34,142 nt of DNA from Bacteroidota bacterium (GTDB taxonomy: Bacteria > Bacteroidota > Ignavibacteria > Kapaibacteriales > UBA2268), in contig JAJXYC010000016.1 in assembly GCA_021780815.1 (NCBI GenBank), positions 1 through 34,142 of the forward strand, in the 5' to 3' direction. Positions 1 through 9,899 of this stretch are shown here, piece after piece (position 1 is the stretch's first letter; the number at the start of each line of letters is the position of its first letter). Made by a program: the position numbers and the translations under genes. The notes beneath the pieces are model-generated. The model saw nothing but the letters and a program-made list of their open reading frames with translations. It was not told the origin of the DNA and ran no database searches.

Positions 1-2
1 CG

Positions 3-251
3 ATACCGGCGACAAATCGAGTGCAAGCAGAAATATATTGGGATAAAGCGTTAGATATAAATCAAGCAGACATCAAGGTTTATAATATTTACGGCGAAGA
101 AATCAACAGCAAGGACAAAATCGAAGTAATACCAGAAAGCGATTGGTATGGCAAATTAATATGGAATTGCGAAGGAAACGAAGCAGGAGTTTACATCATT
201 ACAATAAATTACGGCACCGAGAAAAAAGCAATAAAAGTAATAAAGAATTAG
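3..251 (+). CDS. C-terminal end of a T9SS-secreted protein (5' truncated by window)
   Basis: The reading frame is open from the first bases of the window, so this is the 3' end of a longer gene and the GTG at 21 is not a credible start. The visible 82 or so residues look like a type A T9SS sorting domain: a PATNRV segment at the start, a VYNIYGEEI strand, then GVYIITINYG and a basic KKAIKVIKN tail. In this family the domain directs export across the outer membrane and is then cleaved. The function of the rest of the protein is outside the window. It is convergent with the minus-strand gene ending at 303. Confidence 0.8.
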   Translation: MPATNRVQAEIYWDKALDINQADIKVYNIYGEEINSKDKIEVIPESDWYGKLIWNCEGNEAGVYIITINYGTEKKAIKVIKN

Positions 252-302
252 ACTAGGGCTCCCCGTTTACACGGGAATGACAGGGGAAAAGAATTTTTAT
301 TT
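252..302. terminator. Convergent intergenic region with small hairpin
   Basis: Between two convergent genes lies CCCGT (262-266), loop TTAC, ACGGG (271-275), followed by a T-rich stretch from about 294. The 5-bp stem is short. It may serve as a terminator for the plus-strand gene, or be part of a dispersed palindromic repeat (a GGGAATGAC segment follows). Confidence 0.35.
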
Positions 303-815
303 TTAATTTAATTTTTTTAATATTATTTGTTGAACAGATTCTTCATTATATCCCTGTTCAAATAAATCCTTATAATCAAAGTAAATAAATTGATGCTTCC
401 AAAGCACTAACAAACAAGGTGTATTAACTACCTTGTAATGAAAAAAAAGTGAAGTTGTATCAAACTGTCTCTTATTTACATTTAAGACTGAAGCATTTGC
501 AAAGAATATATCATTAGGATTAAATTTATCCTTAATTTCTATATATGTTTTTTTCCTTGCTAAAAATGAAGAATCTTCATTTACATAAAAATAAGTGGTT
601 GGTATAACGTAGTTTAAAGAATCAATAGTAGAGATTAACACATCTAAACATTTACCACATAAAGGTTGGTCATAAAAAATGAAGAACGAAGATTTATCCT
701 TATCAGTAAAAGTGACGGCTTGACCTTTGAGGTTAAGTAAAATGATGTTATCAGCATAAGAAATTGAAAAGAAAAGTATTAATATTAATACTAATTGGAA
801 GAATTTAATTTTCAT
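303..815 (-). CDS. Secreted thioredoxin-fold protein with CGKC motif
   Basis: A 170-residue protein with an N-terminal signal peptide (hydrophobic residues about 5-20, likely cut after SYA). The mature part has a thioredoxin-like layout: a beta strand (FFIFYD), then a CxxC motif CGKC at residues 53-56, and late in the chain a VVNTPCLLVL segment that fits the cis-proline loop of the fold. It is therefore probably a periplasmic or exported redoxin-like protein; oxidase, reductase or another role cannot be told. Its start codon lies 11 bases inside the upstream propeller gene, so the two are probably translationally coupled. I do not recognise a named subfamily. Confidence 0.7.
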   Translation of the reverse strand: MKIKFFQLVLILILFFSISYADNIILLNLKGQAVTFTDKDKSSFFIFYDQPLCGKCLDVLISTIDSLNYVIPTTYFYVNEDSSFLARKKTYIEIKDKFNPNDIFFANASVLNVNKRQFDTTSLFFHYKVVNTPCLLVLWKHQFIYFDYKDLFEQGYNEESVQQIILKKLN

Positions 816-1941
816 AAAGTTGCCACCAAAATAAAGAAAATCTCGGATTGTTTTCTAAATAATATTTTTCAATAGAATTATTAAGTATTTTTATGGGTTT
901 ATCAAGAAACTTTTTATATTCGACCGGGAAATCAAGTAACAGAAAAAAATTATTAGCTTTATTTTTAAAATTAAAGTGTTTGTAATTATCAATTTTGTAA
1001 TTATCATTAGAAACATAAGATTTTAAAAACTTTTCTGAATTATTTAATTTCCAACTCGTATTTTCTTTTATCCAATAGTCCCAAATTTCAATTGGAAGAT
1101 TATTGTTATTTATTGAATTCCAAACAACGACTATATGTAGGCTATCGACAAAATTTATACTTTGAATTGTGTTAAAGCTATCTAACTTTGAAACAACTGA
1201 ACCAAAAAATTTGGAGGGTCGTTTTCTCCAAATAGAATCAGGTAACTTATTCTCGTATTTTTTCCAAAGCAAATTATAGTTATTTAATTGTGAAACAAAT
1301 GAACCATCATCTGAATTATAAAATTTAATAATATATTCAGTTGGGGATGCAATTGCTATTAATTCATTATTACAATCGATTATTTTCCTCGGTAAAATTA
1401 TTGAAAATTCAATACCTTCGGGAGATGGAAACGATAAAACGGTCATTTTATAATTTGATAAGTTTATTTGTATAACGTTAATATCACTCGCTAAATTAGT
1501 AGGTTTTATAACATTACTAATTACGAAAAGTTTATTTCCTGTATACTTTAATTCGGTTATACCGTAATCAATATATAATGAATTGATTAAATTGTAATTA
1601 TCATCTCTGTAATTATAAACAAATAAATTATGAAAATCAGCAATAAACAAGAGTGTATCGACAATTACAAAGTCAATAATATTGTAATTTGTTGAAATAG
1701 ATGGTAATTTAATTTTATGTTTTTCATAATTATTTTGATATTCCCACAACTCTATATTATTTTTATCTCTAAAATAGATAAAATATAATTTATTATTATG
1801 AATTTGTGGGGAAATAATTTTATTTTGGATAATTAATGTAGTATCAAGTAAAAATTGACCTTTGAATTGCAAGGAAATCTTAGAGAAAGCGGGATTCATT
1901 GTCAATACAACAAGACTAATATAAAAAATTATTTTCTTCAT
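805..1941 (-). CDS. Secreted beta-propeller-like protein, function unknown
   Basis: A 378-residue protein with a signal peptide (hydrophobic residues about 4-20, likely cut after AFS). The mature chain is a run of short beta strands separated by turns (for example KLYFIYFRD, LLFIADFHNLFVYN, KLFVISNV), as in six-bladed propeller proteins common in Bacteroidota, but no blade signature is strong enough to name a family. It sits second in a three-gene minus-strand cassette: 68 bases after the small Cys-rich protein gene and overlapping the thioredoxin-fold gene by 11 bases. There is no clear Shine-Dalgarno site before its ATG. A perfect hairpin (1968-1995) lies in its leader. Confidence 0.65.
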   Translation of the reverse strand: MKKIIFYISLVVLTMNPAFSKISLQFKGQFLLDTTLIIQNKIISPQIHNNKLYFIYFRDKNNIELWEYQNNYEKHKIKLPSISTNYNIIDFVIVDTLLFIADFHNLFVYNYRDDNYNLINSLYIDYGITELKYTGNKLFVISNVIKPTNLASDINVIQINLSNYKMTVLSFPSPEGIEFSIILPRKIIDCNNELIAIASPTEYIIKFYNSDDGSFVSQLNNYNLLWKKYENKLPDSIWRKRPSKFFGSVVSKLDSFNTIQSINFVDSLHIVVVWNSINNNNLPIEIWDYWIKENTSWKLNNSEKFLKSYVSNDNYKIDNYKHFNFKNKANNFFLLLDFPVEYKKFLDKPIKILNNSIEKYYLENNPRFSLFWWQLYEN

Positions 1942-1967
1942 TTTGTTTAGCTCTATTTATATATTCA

Positions 1968-1995
1968 AGGTAGAGAATTTGTTAATTCTCTACCT
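1968..1995 (-). promoter_or_regulatory. Perfect 12-bp hairpin between two cassette genes
   Basis: AGGTAGAGAATT (1968-1979), loop TGTT, AATTCTCTACCT (1984-1995). It begins 14 bases past the stop of the Cys-rich protein gene in the direction of transcription. No T-tract follows on the minus strand, so it is more likely an RNA-stability or processing hairpin, or a leaky attenuator, than a full terminator. Confidence 0.6.
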
Positions 1996-2009
1996 CGTTG
2001 CAAGAAAAA

Positions 2010-2489
2010 TTAAAATGGTATTTGAACTTTTGAAATATTGATTTGTATGCTGATAGTAGATTTATCGTTTGATGCATTCCATTGAATTGAACGTAAGAAA
2101 TTCCCATAAGCATTAGAAATGTTACTTGAATAATTTCCTACTAAAATAGAGTCTTTTATTTGTGTCATTCCATAACTTAATATAGAATAACCGTCTGCAA
2201 TTGAATATAACTGAGGACCAGGGTCAATAGGTTCATTAGCACAGTCAAAATCACAAAATATATTACCTATCCCCTTACATATCACTTTCCAACATCCATT
2301 ACTGCCAGGCTCATAAGTTACTGATTCAGAATATACTCCATTTTCAGCGCCTTTGGAATTCTGACATGTATTAGGATTTGTTGTTATTGGTCCATTTGAA
2401 TTCGAAATTTCAAATGTATATTGTTCTGTTATTGTTGCTTCTGCCTTAATAAAGGCAGTAAAGAGAAATATTAATAAAAGATATTTCAT
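2010..2489 (-). CDS. Small secreted cysteine-rich protein
   Basis: A 159-residue protein with a short signal peptide (residues 1-16, ending IKA). The mature part has five cysteines at 42, 66, 71, 79 and 83, four of them within 18 residues (C-x4-C-x7-C-x3-C), which suggests disulfides or a bound metal. AAGGAA lies about 6 bases before the ATG, a good ribosome site for this organism. It is the first gene of a cassette with a propeller-like and a thioredoxin-fold protein. The arrangement recalls Bacteroidota loci in which small NVEALA-type secreted peptides precede propeller lipoproteins and TlpA-like redoxins, but I see no NVEALA motif here, so the comparison is by context only. Confidence 0.65.
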   Translation of the reverse strand: MKYLLLIFLFTAFIKAEATITEQYTFEISNSNGPITTNPNTCQNSKGAENGVYSESVTYEPGSNGCWKVICKGIGNIFCDFDCANEPIDPGPQLYSIADGYSILSYGMTQIKDSILVGNYSSNISNAYGNFLRSIQWNASNDKSTISIQINISKVQIPF

Positions 2490-2857
2490 AGCAATTCCTT
2501 CATTTTAATTGTAAATATTATTTAATTCATTCTATTTTGTTCTTCCTCTATTGCTCGGAAATTATTACAGAGGAAGTAGTAATAATATTCTCGCAATAAC
2601 AAAATATTTAAATGCAATTTATAAAAATAAAAAAAATAAAAAAAATAAAAAAAAATATAGTAATAATAATTACACAAATGTAGTAATAATTCTATATTAA
2701 GTATAAAAAATTTATGTTTTTTTAGCGTTCTGAATAAATATTCAATATTTACTTCCATAATAAAATTAATGATTTATTCTATTAAATCACTTATAATTAA
2801 TGCAAAAATGAAGAGATAGATAAATGTATTTGAGGAGATCATACATTACGATTTTAA
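2490..2857. other. AT-rich intergenic region with low-complexity tract
   Basis: This holds the presumed promoter of the minus-strand cassette. A run of A-blocks separated by single T (about 2625-2656) is low complexity. TAGTAATAAT occurs three times (2577-2586, 2658-2667, 2681-2690). A -7-like element (TACATTTG on the minus strand) lies at 2675-2682, about 185 bases from the nearest start codon. I see no credible gene. Confidence 0.5.
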
Positions 2858-2888
2858 TAAAAAAAAAGCTGCCACGAAGGCAGCCTTT
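2858..2888 (-). terminator. Rho-independent terminator of mdh
   Basis: On the minus strand AAAG-GCTGCC, loop TTCGT, GGCAGC and then a run of T. The GCTGCC/GGCAGC core is at 2868-2873 and 2879-2884, and flanking A and T residues extend the stem to about 10 bp. It starts about 20 bases after the mdh stop codon. Confidence 0.9.
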
Positions 2889-2906
2889 CTTTGGAAAAAA
2901 AATGTT

Positions 2907-3863
<957 letters not shown>

Positions 3864-5141
3864 TTAACCTTTAACTAATTCCATATATTTTTTAGTTGGC
3901 AATGATTTTGGACGAGTAATAGGTAGTCCATAAGCACGAGCAATAATAGATTGAGCAGCAATACCCAAAGCACGAGAAATTGAGAATAGAACTGTATAGT
4001 AACTAAATTCTGTAATTCCGAAATGATAAAGTAAAGCACCGGAACCAGCATCAACATTAGGCCATGGGTCTTTAATTTTTTGAACTTGTTTCAAAACTTC
4101 CGGAACTGTATTGAACACTAAATCTACTGTTTGGAAAACTGGGTCATTTGGAATATGTTTTAATCCAAATTCACGGAAAGCAACAAAACGTGGGTCAACA
4201 ACACGTAATACAGCATGTCCATAACCTGGAACAACTTTTCCGGATTCAAGAGTTTCCCAAGCAAATTTTTCTAATGTATCTTTAGATGGTACGCCACCGA
4301 ATTTTTCCATAACACTTAAAATCCAACCAAGACATTCTTGATTAGCTAATCCATGCAATGGACCAGCTAAACCATTTAATCCACCTGCTAATGAATAATA
4401 CATATCAGATAATGCTGAATTGATAGTAGCTGCGGAATAAGCACTAACGTTACCACCTTCGTGGTCGCTATGTAAATTAAGATACAATCTCATTAATTTA
4501 GCAAAATCGCCATTTGGGTCTGGCAAACCAAGCATATGAACATAGTTTTCAGACCAATCAGCACCTGCTTTTGGTTCAATTCTTGGACCTTTATTGTATC
4601 TTTTACGATAAACATAAGCACCGATAGCCGGCAATTTAGCAATAATATTTAAAGAATCTTCTAATGTTGCTTCCCAATATTCAGGTTTTTTCATCCCTTC
4701 TGCATATCTTTTAGCAAAAATAGATTCTCTTTGCATTACCAACACAGCAGTATTAAACATTGCCATAGGGTGAGAGTCAGCAGGCATAGCATCAATAACA
4801 TCCCAAACATATTGTGGAACATTTTGACGTGCATTTAATTCTTTTTTCAAATCTGCTAATTCATTAGAATTTGGTAATTCACTTGTTAATAATAACCAAA
4901 AGATTTCCTCTGGGGTTTTATCAACTAAATCTTTTAATTCAATTCCTCTAATAATCAAGCCTTTATCAGGAGGTACTTCTGATGTATCACATACTAACCC
5001 TTTGACTCCACGCATTCCTCCGTAAACTTGTGCAATGGTAACTTGCGATACTACTTTATCGCCATTTTCTTTTACGAAATTTGATATTTCTGCTATTTGA
5101 CCAGGTAAAACCTGCATCAATTTCTCTTTTAATAATGACAT
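3864..5141 (-). CDS. gltA: Citrate synthase, mitochondrial (type I) family
   Basis: Condenses acetyl-CoA and oxaloacetate to citrate. The 425-residue protein resembles the eukaryotic mitochondrial type rather than the E. coli hexameric type: GLIIRGIELKDL near the N-terminus, HSDHEGGNVSAYSA (from 224), LAGPLHGLANQE (His263), VVPGYGHAVLR (His309, Arg313) and NVDAGSGALLYHFG (Asp364). His263, His309 and Asp364 correspond to the catalytic triad of the pig enzyme (His274, His320, Asp375). An AAGGG sequence lies before the ATG. The next gene, mdh, makes its substrate oxaloacetate, which fits a TCA operon. The symbol gltA is applied by function; this clade is sometimes named differently. Confidence 0.95.
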   Translation of the reverse strand: MSLLKEKLMQVLPGQIAEISNFVKENGDKVVSQVTIAQVYGGMRGVKGLVCDTSEVPPDKGLIIRGIELKDLVDKTPEEIFWLLLTSELPNSNELADLKKELNARQNVPQYVWDVIDAMPADSHPMAMFNTAVLVMQRESIFAKRYAEGMKKPEYWEATLEDSLNIIAKLPAIGAYVYRKRYNKGPRIEPKAGADWSENYVHMLGLPDPNGDFAKLMRLYLNLHSDHEGGNVSAYSAATINSALSDMYYSLAGGLNGLAGPLHGLANQECLGWILSVMEKFGGVPSKDTLEKFAWETLESGKVVPGYGHAVLRVVDPRFVAFREFGLKHIPNDPVFQTVDLVFNTVPEVLKQVQKIKDPWPNVDAGSGALLYHFGITEFSYYTVLFSISRALGIAAQSIIARAYGLPITRPKSLPTKKYMELVKG

Positions 5142-5220
5142 CTTAAACCCTTTATTTAATGAAACAATTAGTTTTTAAACCTTTAAATTTAATTAAAGTT
5201 ATTTTTAAATTAAATTTTAA

Positions 5221-5228
5221 CAAAATTA
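5221..5228 (-). promoter_or_regulatory. Candidate -7 element of the gltA-mdh operon
   Basis: TAATTTTG on the minus strand matches the Bacteroidota consensus TAnnTTTG and would give a leader of about 70 bases. A TTG lies 22 bases upstream, slightly further than usual for the -33 box. Such matches are common by chance in AT-rich DNA. Confidence 0.3.
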
Positions 5229-5342
5229 AGAAATAATTTAGATAAATTATCAATAATTTTAATTTATTTTCAACTTTTATTACAAAGATTAATTCTTTAG
5301 GTTACTTAAAATTAGTAAAATTAATTAAAATTTATTCATAAT

Positions 5343-5361
5343 TTAAGTATCTAATACTTAA
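5343..5361 (-). promoter_or_regulatory. Hairpin spanning the stop codon of the WD40 gene
   Basis: TTAAGTAT (5343-5350) and ATACTTAA (5354-5361) form an 8-bp stem whose 3-base loop is the stop codon TAG itself. No T-run follows directly, so termination is possible but unproven. Confidence 0.4.
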
Positions 5362-8300
5362 TTATTTTTCGTATAAATTTTCCTTTATTTGAATTAATTT
5401 CCAATATATAAATACCAGTTGAATATTTTGATAAGTCTATTGAAATCAATATATGATTTTTATCTTCTTTTATATTGGATGTATCAATAAGTCTTCCTAT
5501 TTCATCACACACCCTATAAGAGTACTTGAAGTTATTTGAAGTATAAACATCAATATTAGCATTATTTTTAGTTGGATTGGGATATGTGTCACTGATATGA
5601 AATGTGTCCGATAGCTGTATAATATTACCTATCAAAATGACAGATTTTTCATTTTGGCAACTATCAATAAATGTAAATTTATCCGTATATTTTGTTGGTA
5701 AATTATTCCCTGAAAATATTGCAGTAATTGTTATAGATGAGTTTGGTGAAATAATATCTTTGGAATACTGATAATTAAATGAATTGCTTTGATTGTAAAA
5801 GTTTGATTGCATCTGTATATTCCCTAAATTATTGAACTGAAATTCTAATGTATCTGATTGACCTGAATAAATTGCCTTGAAATACAAAGTATCTGCAGAA
5901 AAATTATAATTAAAGGAATTCTTTTGTGCGAATACTGGAATTTTCACCACTCCATTTGGATAATTTGTTGCATTAGTTATTATTGTTAAAGTATCTTTAA
6001 TATCTTCATCTTGTTTTGGATTAAATTTTGCAACGAATGTTCTGTAACTTTGAGGAAGAATAAATCTGGGATATGAATTTGCAATAGAAAACTCATCGGA
6101 CTTACTAAAATATAAAGTATCAATCAATAAAGTGTCAAGTCCGCCGTTGGAAATCTGGAAATTAATTTGCTTTGAGCTCTCGCAGACAACTTGTCCAAAG
6201 TTAATGGATTGAGGAACATCAATAAATGCTTGCTTATTATCAAAGGTTGCAACAAGCAAAATTTTATAAAAAGTTCCACAGTCATCTTCCAACGTTGTTG
6301 AATCAATATAAGATGATAAATTTAGCCCACCTAAAAAAGAAATGTAAACTTGTATATTTACAGAATTAGAAACAATACTATCAACTACAAAATATTTAGG
6401 ATATTGAGCAATAATTAAATTTGGAGTTAAATTTCCCGTATTGATAAATGAGGCAATATGCTGAATTTGGTCATTGTCATTTTTAGGCTTATAATTAATA
6501 ATATTATCTGTTTGTTTTAATCCGATTGAATCCTTAATTGAATGTAATGTAATGGCAATTGTTGTATCACCTAAAATTTGCCTATTCGTTGAAATAGAAA
6601 GCACTATATATTTTTCGCCCATTGTATGTGGTGTATAAAGAATTTTAATTATACTTGAATCGTTTATAGGAATATTATCTTTGGAAATATTTATTATTGA
6701 AAATTCGTTTTGGTTATCATTCAAAAATTTGAATCCATTTAATTTTAAAGTAGATGTTCCCGTATTTTTGACAGAAATAAGAGTATCGGCGGAATTTTCG
6801 CATTTTAAATAAGGGAAATTAATAGTTTTTGAATAAACACTTAGAGGAGCAATAACATTGCCCGTTAAATAAATATCAATAGGAATATACTGATTGATAA
6901 AAATCCTGAAAAAAGCAGTAACATAACCAACTTTTTTTGTTGGTGCGAAATGGAATTTTGGAACAAAGACTCCTCCCGTCTCATTCATTGTATATGGGAA
7001 AGGTGGATTAATAAGAGAAAAACTAGAATCCCCAATAGAAATAAAATTAGCGGAATCAATAACAATTTTTGCGTTACTAATATTTTGTAAAACAAAAATG
7101 GAACTATCTTTTGAATTTCCTAATTCAATTGTTCCAAAATCAATTTGTATAACTTTTTTGTCTAAAAAGTGAGAATGAATCAAACCTGAAATATTTGAAT
7201 TTGCAATTCTATTATTTGATTTTAAATTAACTTGTCCAGTATAATATAAAGAATCTTTTGGAGCAAACTCTATTTCAACAGGTTGATTTTGTGTTTGCTT
7301 CCAAACAGTTGAAGAAGGTTGATAAATAAATTGCATTCCATTTAAATTATTACTTATCGTAATTGTGTCTAATTCCGTATCAAACAAGCTGTTGTTTATT
7401 GCAAGGGAATCGTTATAGAAATATAAAGTATCGCCTATTTGCATTGTAGGTAATATAAAATTATGTGTATCAATTTTTTTAGGTAATACGTGTAAATAAT
7501 TGGTTTGTTGGCTAATCAGTTCAGGTCTAATAAAAGGGAAATCATCTGGGGACCAAATTTGGACAATATTTGATTCATCAACGCTGGAAATCCATTTACC
7601 TGAATGGCTTGATTTTATTAAATAGACAAGTCCATAATGTTGGTCGTAAACATTTACCAAAGAGCCATCGGCAGGAGACCAAAGTTTAATTAGGTTTTGC
7701 AATGAACTTGCTATAAATCTTTTATTAGAAAGCCAATCAACTGCAAGAATAGGAGAATTCACATCAAATAAAGTCAAGACATTTTCATTTGTAGAAACAT
7801 CGTAAATTTTTATTTTATTATCTGTTCCTGAAATTGCTAAATTATTTCCATTTGGACTAAATGATACACTTAACACTTGATTTGGTAATTGCGTAATTTC
7901 CCTAATTTCTTTTCCTGCAACATAATCCCAAAGTATAATTTTCCCATCACTATGTGCCGTTACAAGGTTAGTATATACAGGATTAAAATCAACTGCAACA
8001 ATCTCAGAATAACCTGTTTGAATAACAAATTTAGGGTCGACAGATGACAAAGACCAAACACAAATATTGCCGTCTTCTAAACACCCGACCAATAAAGAAT
8101 CATCGACTGAAAAGTGAATTAAACCTACTTTGACAGGTGCTTTCAACTCAGTCAATAAAATGTCATCAACGATATTCCAAATTTTAATAACTGTATCACT
8201 TGCAGAAATTGCAATATATTTCCCATTAGTACTCCAATCAATACCACTTATTACTTTAGATTGGGATTGGAACAAAGTTTTAATTAAATTTCCATTTTTT

Positions 8301-9832
8301 GTATTCCAAAGTATAATTTTACCATCTTCACTTGCAGTAACTATTAAACTATCATTTGGAGACCAACTTATATCAGTTATTTTTTTCTTATGTCCAATCA
8401 ATTGAATTACTTTTGATGAAACTAAATTTGATGCTGTTTGTGAAACTTTAATTTTAATTAATGTGTCTGGTAAATCAGGAACTTGCCATAAATATTCATT
8501 ATTAGTTGAATTTTGTGTTATTTGTTTCCATAAAGAATCATTTTGAACTTGATAATCTATGCGAAAAGTATCATTTGGAAAAGAGCCTGCCCAATAAATT
8601 TTTTCAAATTCATTTGCGTAAATCTTATTTACAGGAGATTGTATATTAATTTGGGTATCTTCTACTTTTGGTTTATTGCCACCTGATAAATTTATTTCAT
8701 ATTGATTCGGCGTGTTTGTATTTATCACCATTTGCCCAAAAATAAAAGATTGATTGTTCGGTGAATACGAAACTGTTAAATCTAAAAAGTTGTTAGGTGG
8801 TATTAAAGTATTTGGTTTAAAATTATCAATTGTAAAGACAGGATTATCAATATTAATTGAAGTTATAACTATACTTTTATTCCCAGAAAACATTCTAATT
8901 GTTTTAGTAGCACTGCTTAACGAGTCAAATACTCCAAAATAATAGTTGTTTGATGCTAAATTTAATACTGGTAAATCATAAGATGAAATATCCAAATTTG
9001 TTTTACTTGTATCATTAATATGAGATAACTCAATAAGATGATTACCAACAGGAAGAATAGAATTCCAATAAATTTTATGTGGTTTACCACCAAGTGAAGA
9101 ATAAATACAAATTGGGAATAAACTTTCAAAATTTGGTAAAGAAGTAATTGGAAGATAAAATGAATTTGTTTGCTTTACTAAATCATCAAATCTGGGTTGA
9201 AGTTGATTAGACAAAGATACATTTATAAATTTAATTGAATTATCGTTTATTATTTTACTAAATGCGGCAACATCAATTTTAGGATTAGACTTAGTAATAA
9301 AAACAATTGCTTTATTATTCGGTGCTTGTAAAAATTTCTGAGTTATTGAAAAGTTAAAAAAGTTTAGGAAATTTACTCTTTTTAAAGGGGGCGATTTAAA
9401 TAAATAGTCAATATTATTTAAGTTATTCCAATGCTCATCGATACATACCATAGGTAATTCATTAAATAAAAGCACATTATAATGAATATGTGGAATTGGG
9501 TTAGTAAATGAATTCAAAAAATTTTTAATTATTTGTAAATCGCTTTGATTTATTGCTTGTGAAAGTTCTACAACAACCAATAAATCCAAAGAATCTGCAA
9601 TTACTGAATTTTGAACAAGGAGGGAATCCACCTTTGTATCTTTATTATCAACTTTAAAAGAAATTAAATTACTGGAAATGTTAGATTGATGATAAGTATT
9701 ATCAAAAGCAAAAAGAAGATTTTCAAATTCTGGATAAGAAGAATTATTCTGCTTTACCAGATAGAAATTTTGGCTCAATCCATTAAAATGAAATAAAATG
9801 AATAAACAAAATATAGTAAATGAAATTTTCAC
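5351..9832 (-). CDS. Giant T9SS-secreted WD40 protein with VWA-like and ASH-like domains
   Basis: A 1493-residue exported protein. Order of parts: signal peptide (1-20); a VWA-like region (about 80-235) whose metal site is degenerate (VELSQA instead of DxSxS); beta-rich segments to about 475; seven WD40 repeats (about 480-762, each ending in ILW, KIW, CVW, KIY and similar); a long tail of Ig/ASH-like modules with phrases such as ISVKNTGTSTLKL (about 1090 onward); and a type A T9SS sorting domain in the last 80 residues (YPNPTKN, then STGIYILEIN). It is probably placed on the cell surface as a protein-binding scaffold; the ligand is unknown. A TAACTTTG -7-like box at 9860-9867 could be its own promoter. 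Confidence 0.88.
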   Translation of the reverse strand: MKISFTIFCLFILFHFNGLSQNFYLVKQNNSSYPEFENLLFAFDNTYHQSNISSNLISFKVDNKDTKVDSLLVQNSVIADSLDLLVVVELSQAINQSDLQIIKNFLNSFTNPIPHIHYNVLLFNELPMVCIDEHWNNLNNIDYLFKSPPLKRVNFLNFFNFSITQKFLQAPNNKAIVFITKSNPKIDVAAFSKIINDNSIKFINVSLSNQLQPRFDDLVKQTNSFYLPITSLPNFESLFPICIYSSLGGKPHKIYWNSILPVGNHLIELSHINDTSKTNLDISSYDLPVLNLASNNYYFGVFDSLSSATKTIRMFSGNKSIVITSINIDNPVFTIDNFKPNTLIPPNNFLDLTVSYSPNNQSFIFGQMVINTNTPNQYEINLSGGNKPKVEDTQINIQSPVNKIYANEFEKIYWAGSFPNDTFRIDYQVQNDSLWKQITQNSTNNEYLWQVPDLPDTLIKIKVSQTASNLVSSKVIQLIGHKKKITDISWSPNDSLIVTASEDGKIILWNTKNGNLIKTLFQSQSKVISGIDWSTNGKYIAISASDTVIKIWNIVDDILLTELKAPVKVGLIHFSVDDSLLVGCLEDGNICVWSLSSVDPKFVIQTGYSEIVAVDFNPVYTNLVTAHSDGKIILWDYVAGKEIREITQLPNQVLSVSFSPNGNNLAISGTDNKIKIYDVSTNENVLTLFDVNSPILAVDWLSNKRFIASSLQNLIKLWSPADGSLVNVYDQHYGLVYLIKSSHSGKWISSVDESNIVQIWSPDDFPFIRPELISQQTNYLHVLPKKIDTHNFILPTMQIGDTLYFYNDSLAINNSLFDTELDTITISNNLNGMQFIYQPSSTVWKQTQNQPVEIEFAPKDSLYYTGQVNLKSNNRIANSNISGLIHSHFLDKKVIQIDFGTIELGNSKDSSIFVLQNISNAKIVIDSANFISIGDSSFSLINPPFPYTMNETGGVFVPKFHFAPTKKVGYVTAFFRIFINQYIPIDIYLTGNVIAPLSVYSKTINFPYLKCENSADTLISVKNTGTSTLKLNGFKFLNDNQNEFSIINISKDNIPINDSSIIKILYTPHTMGEKYIVLSISTNRQILGDTTIAITLHSIKDSIGLKQTDNIINYKPKNDNDQIQHIASFINTGNLTPNLIIAQYPKYFVVDSIVSNSVNIQVYISFLGGLNLSSYIDSTTLEDDCGTFYKILLVATFDNKQAFIDVPQSINFGQVVCESSKQINFQISNGGLDTLLIDTLYFSKSDEFSIANSYPRFILPQSYRTFVAKFNPKQDEDIKDTLTIITNATNYPNGVVKIPVFAQKNSFNYNFSADTLYFKAIYSGQSDTLEFQFNNLGNIQMQSNFYNQSNSFNYQYSKDIISPNSSITITAIFSGNNLPTKYTDKFTFIDSCQNEKSVILIGNIIQLSDTFHISDTYPNPTKNNANIDVYTSNNFKYSYRVCDEIGRLIDTSNIKEDKNHILISIDLSKYSTGIYILEINSNKGKFIRKIIKY

Positions 9833-9859
9833 ATAAATTTATGTTTTATTTGAAAATTA

Positions 9860-9867
9860 CAAAGTTA
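9860..9867 (-). promoter_or_regulatory. Candidate -7 element of the WD40 gene
   Basis: TAACTTTG on the minus strand matches TAnnTTTG 27 bases before the start codon. A TTTG (plus-strand CAAA at 9890-9893) lies 22 bases further upstream. Confidence 0.35.
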
Positions 9868-9899
9868 ATAATATTAAGACAAACAAGAACAAAAAAAAG

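Noticed and set aside
2522-2758. Minus-strand frame of 78 residues
   Set aside because: It is made of runs of Tyr, Phe and Leu that arise from A-rich low-complexity DNA, with no ribosome site and no protein-like pattern.
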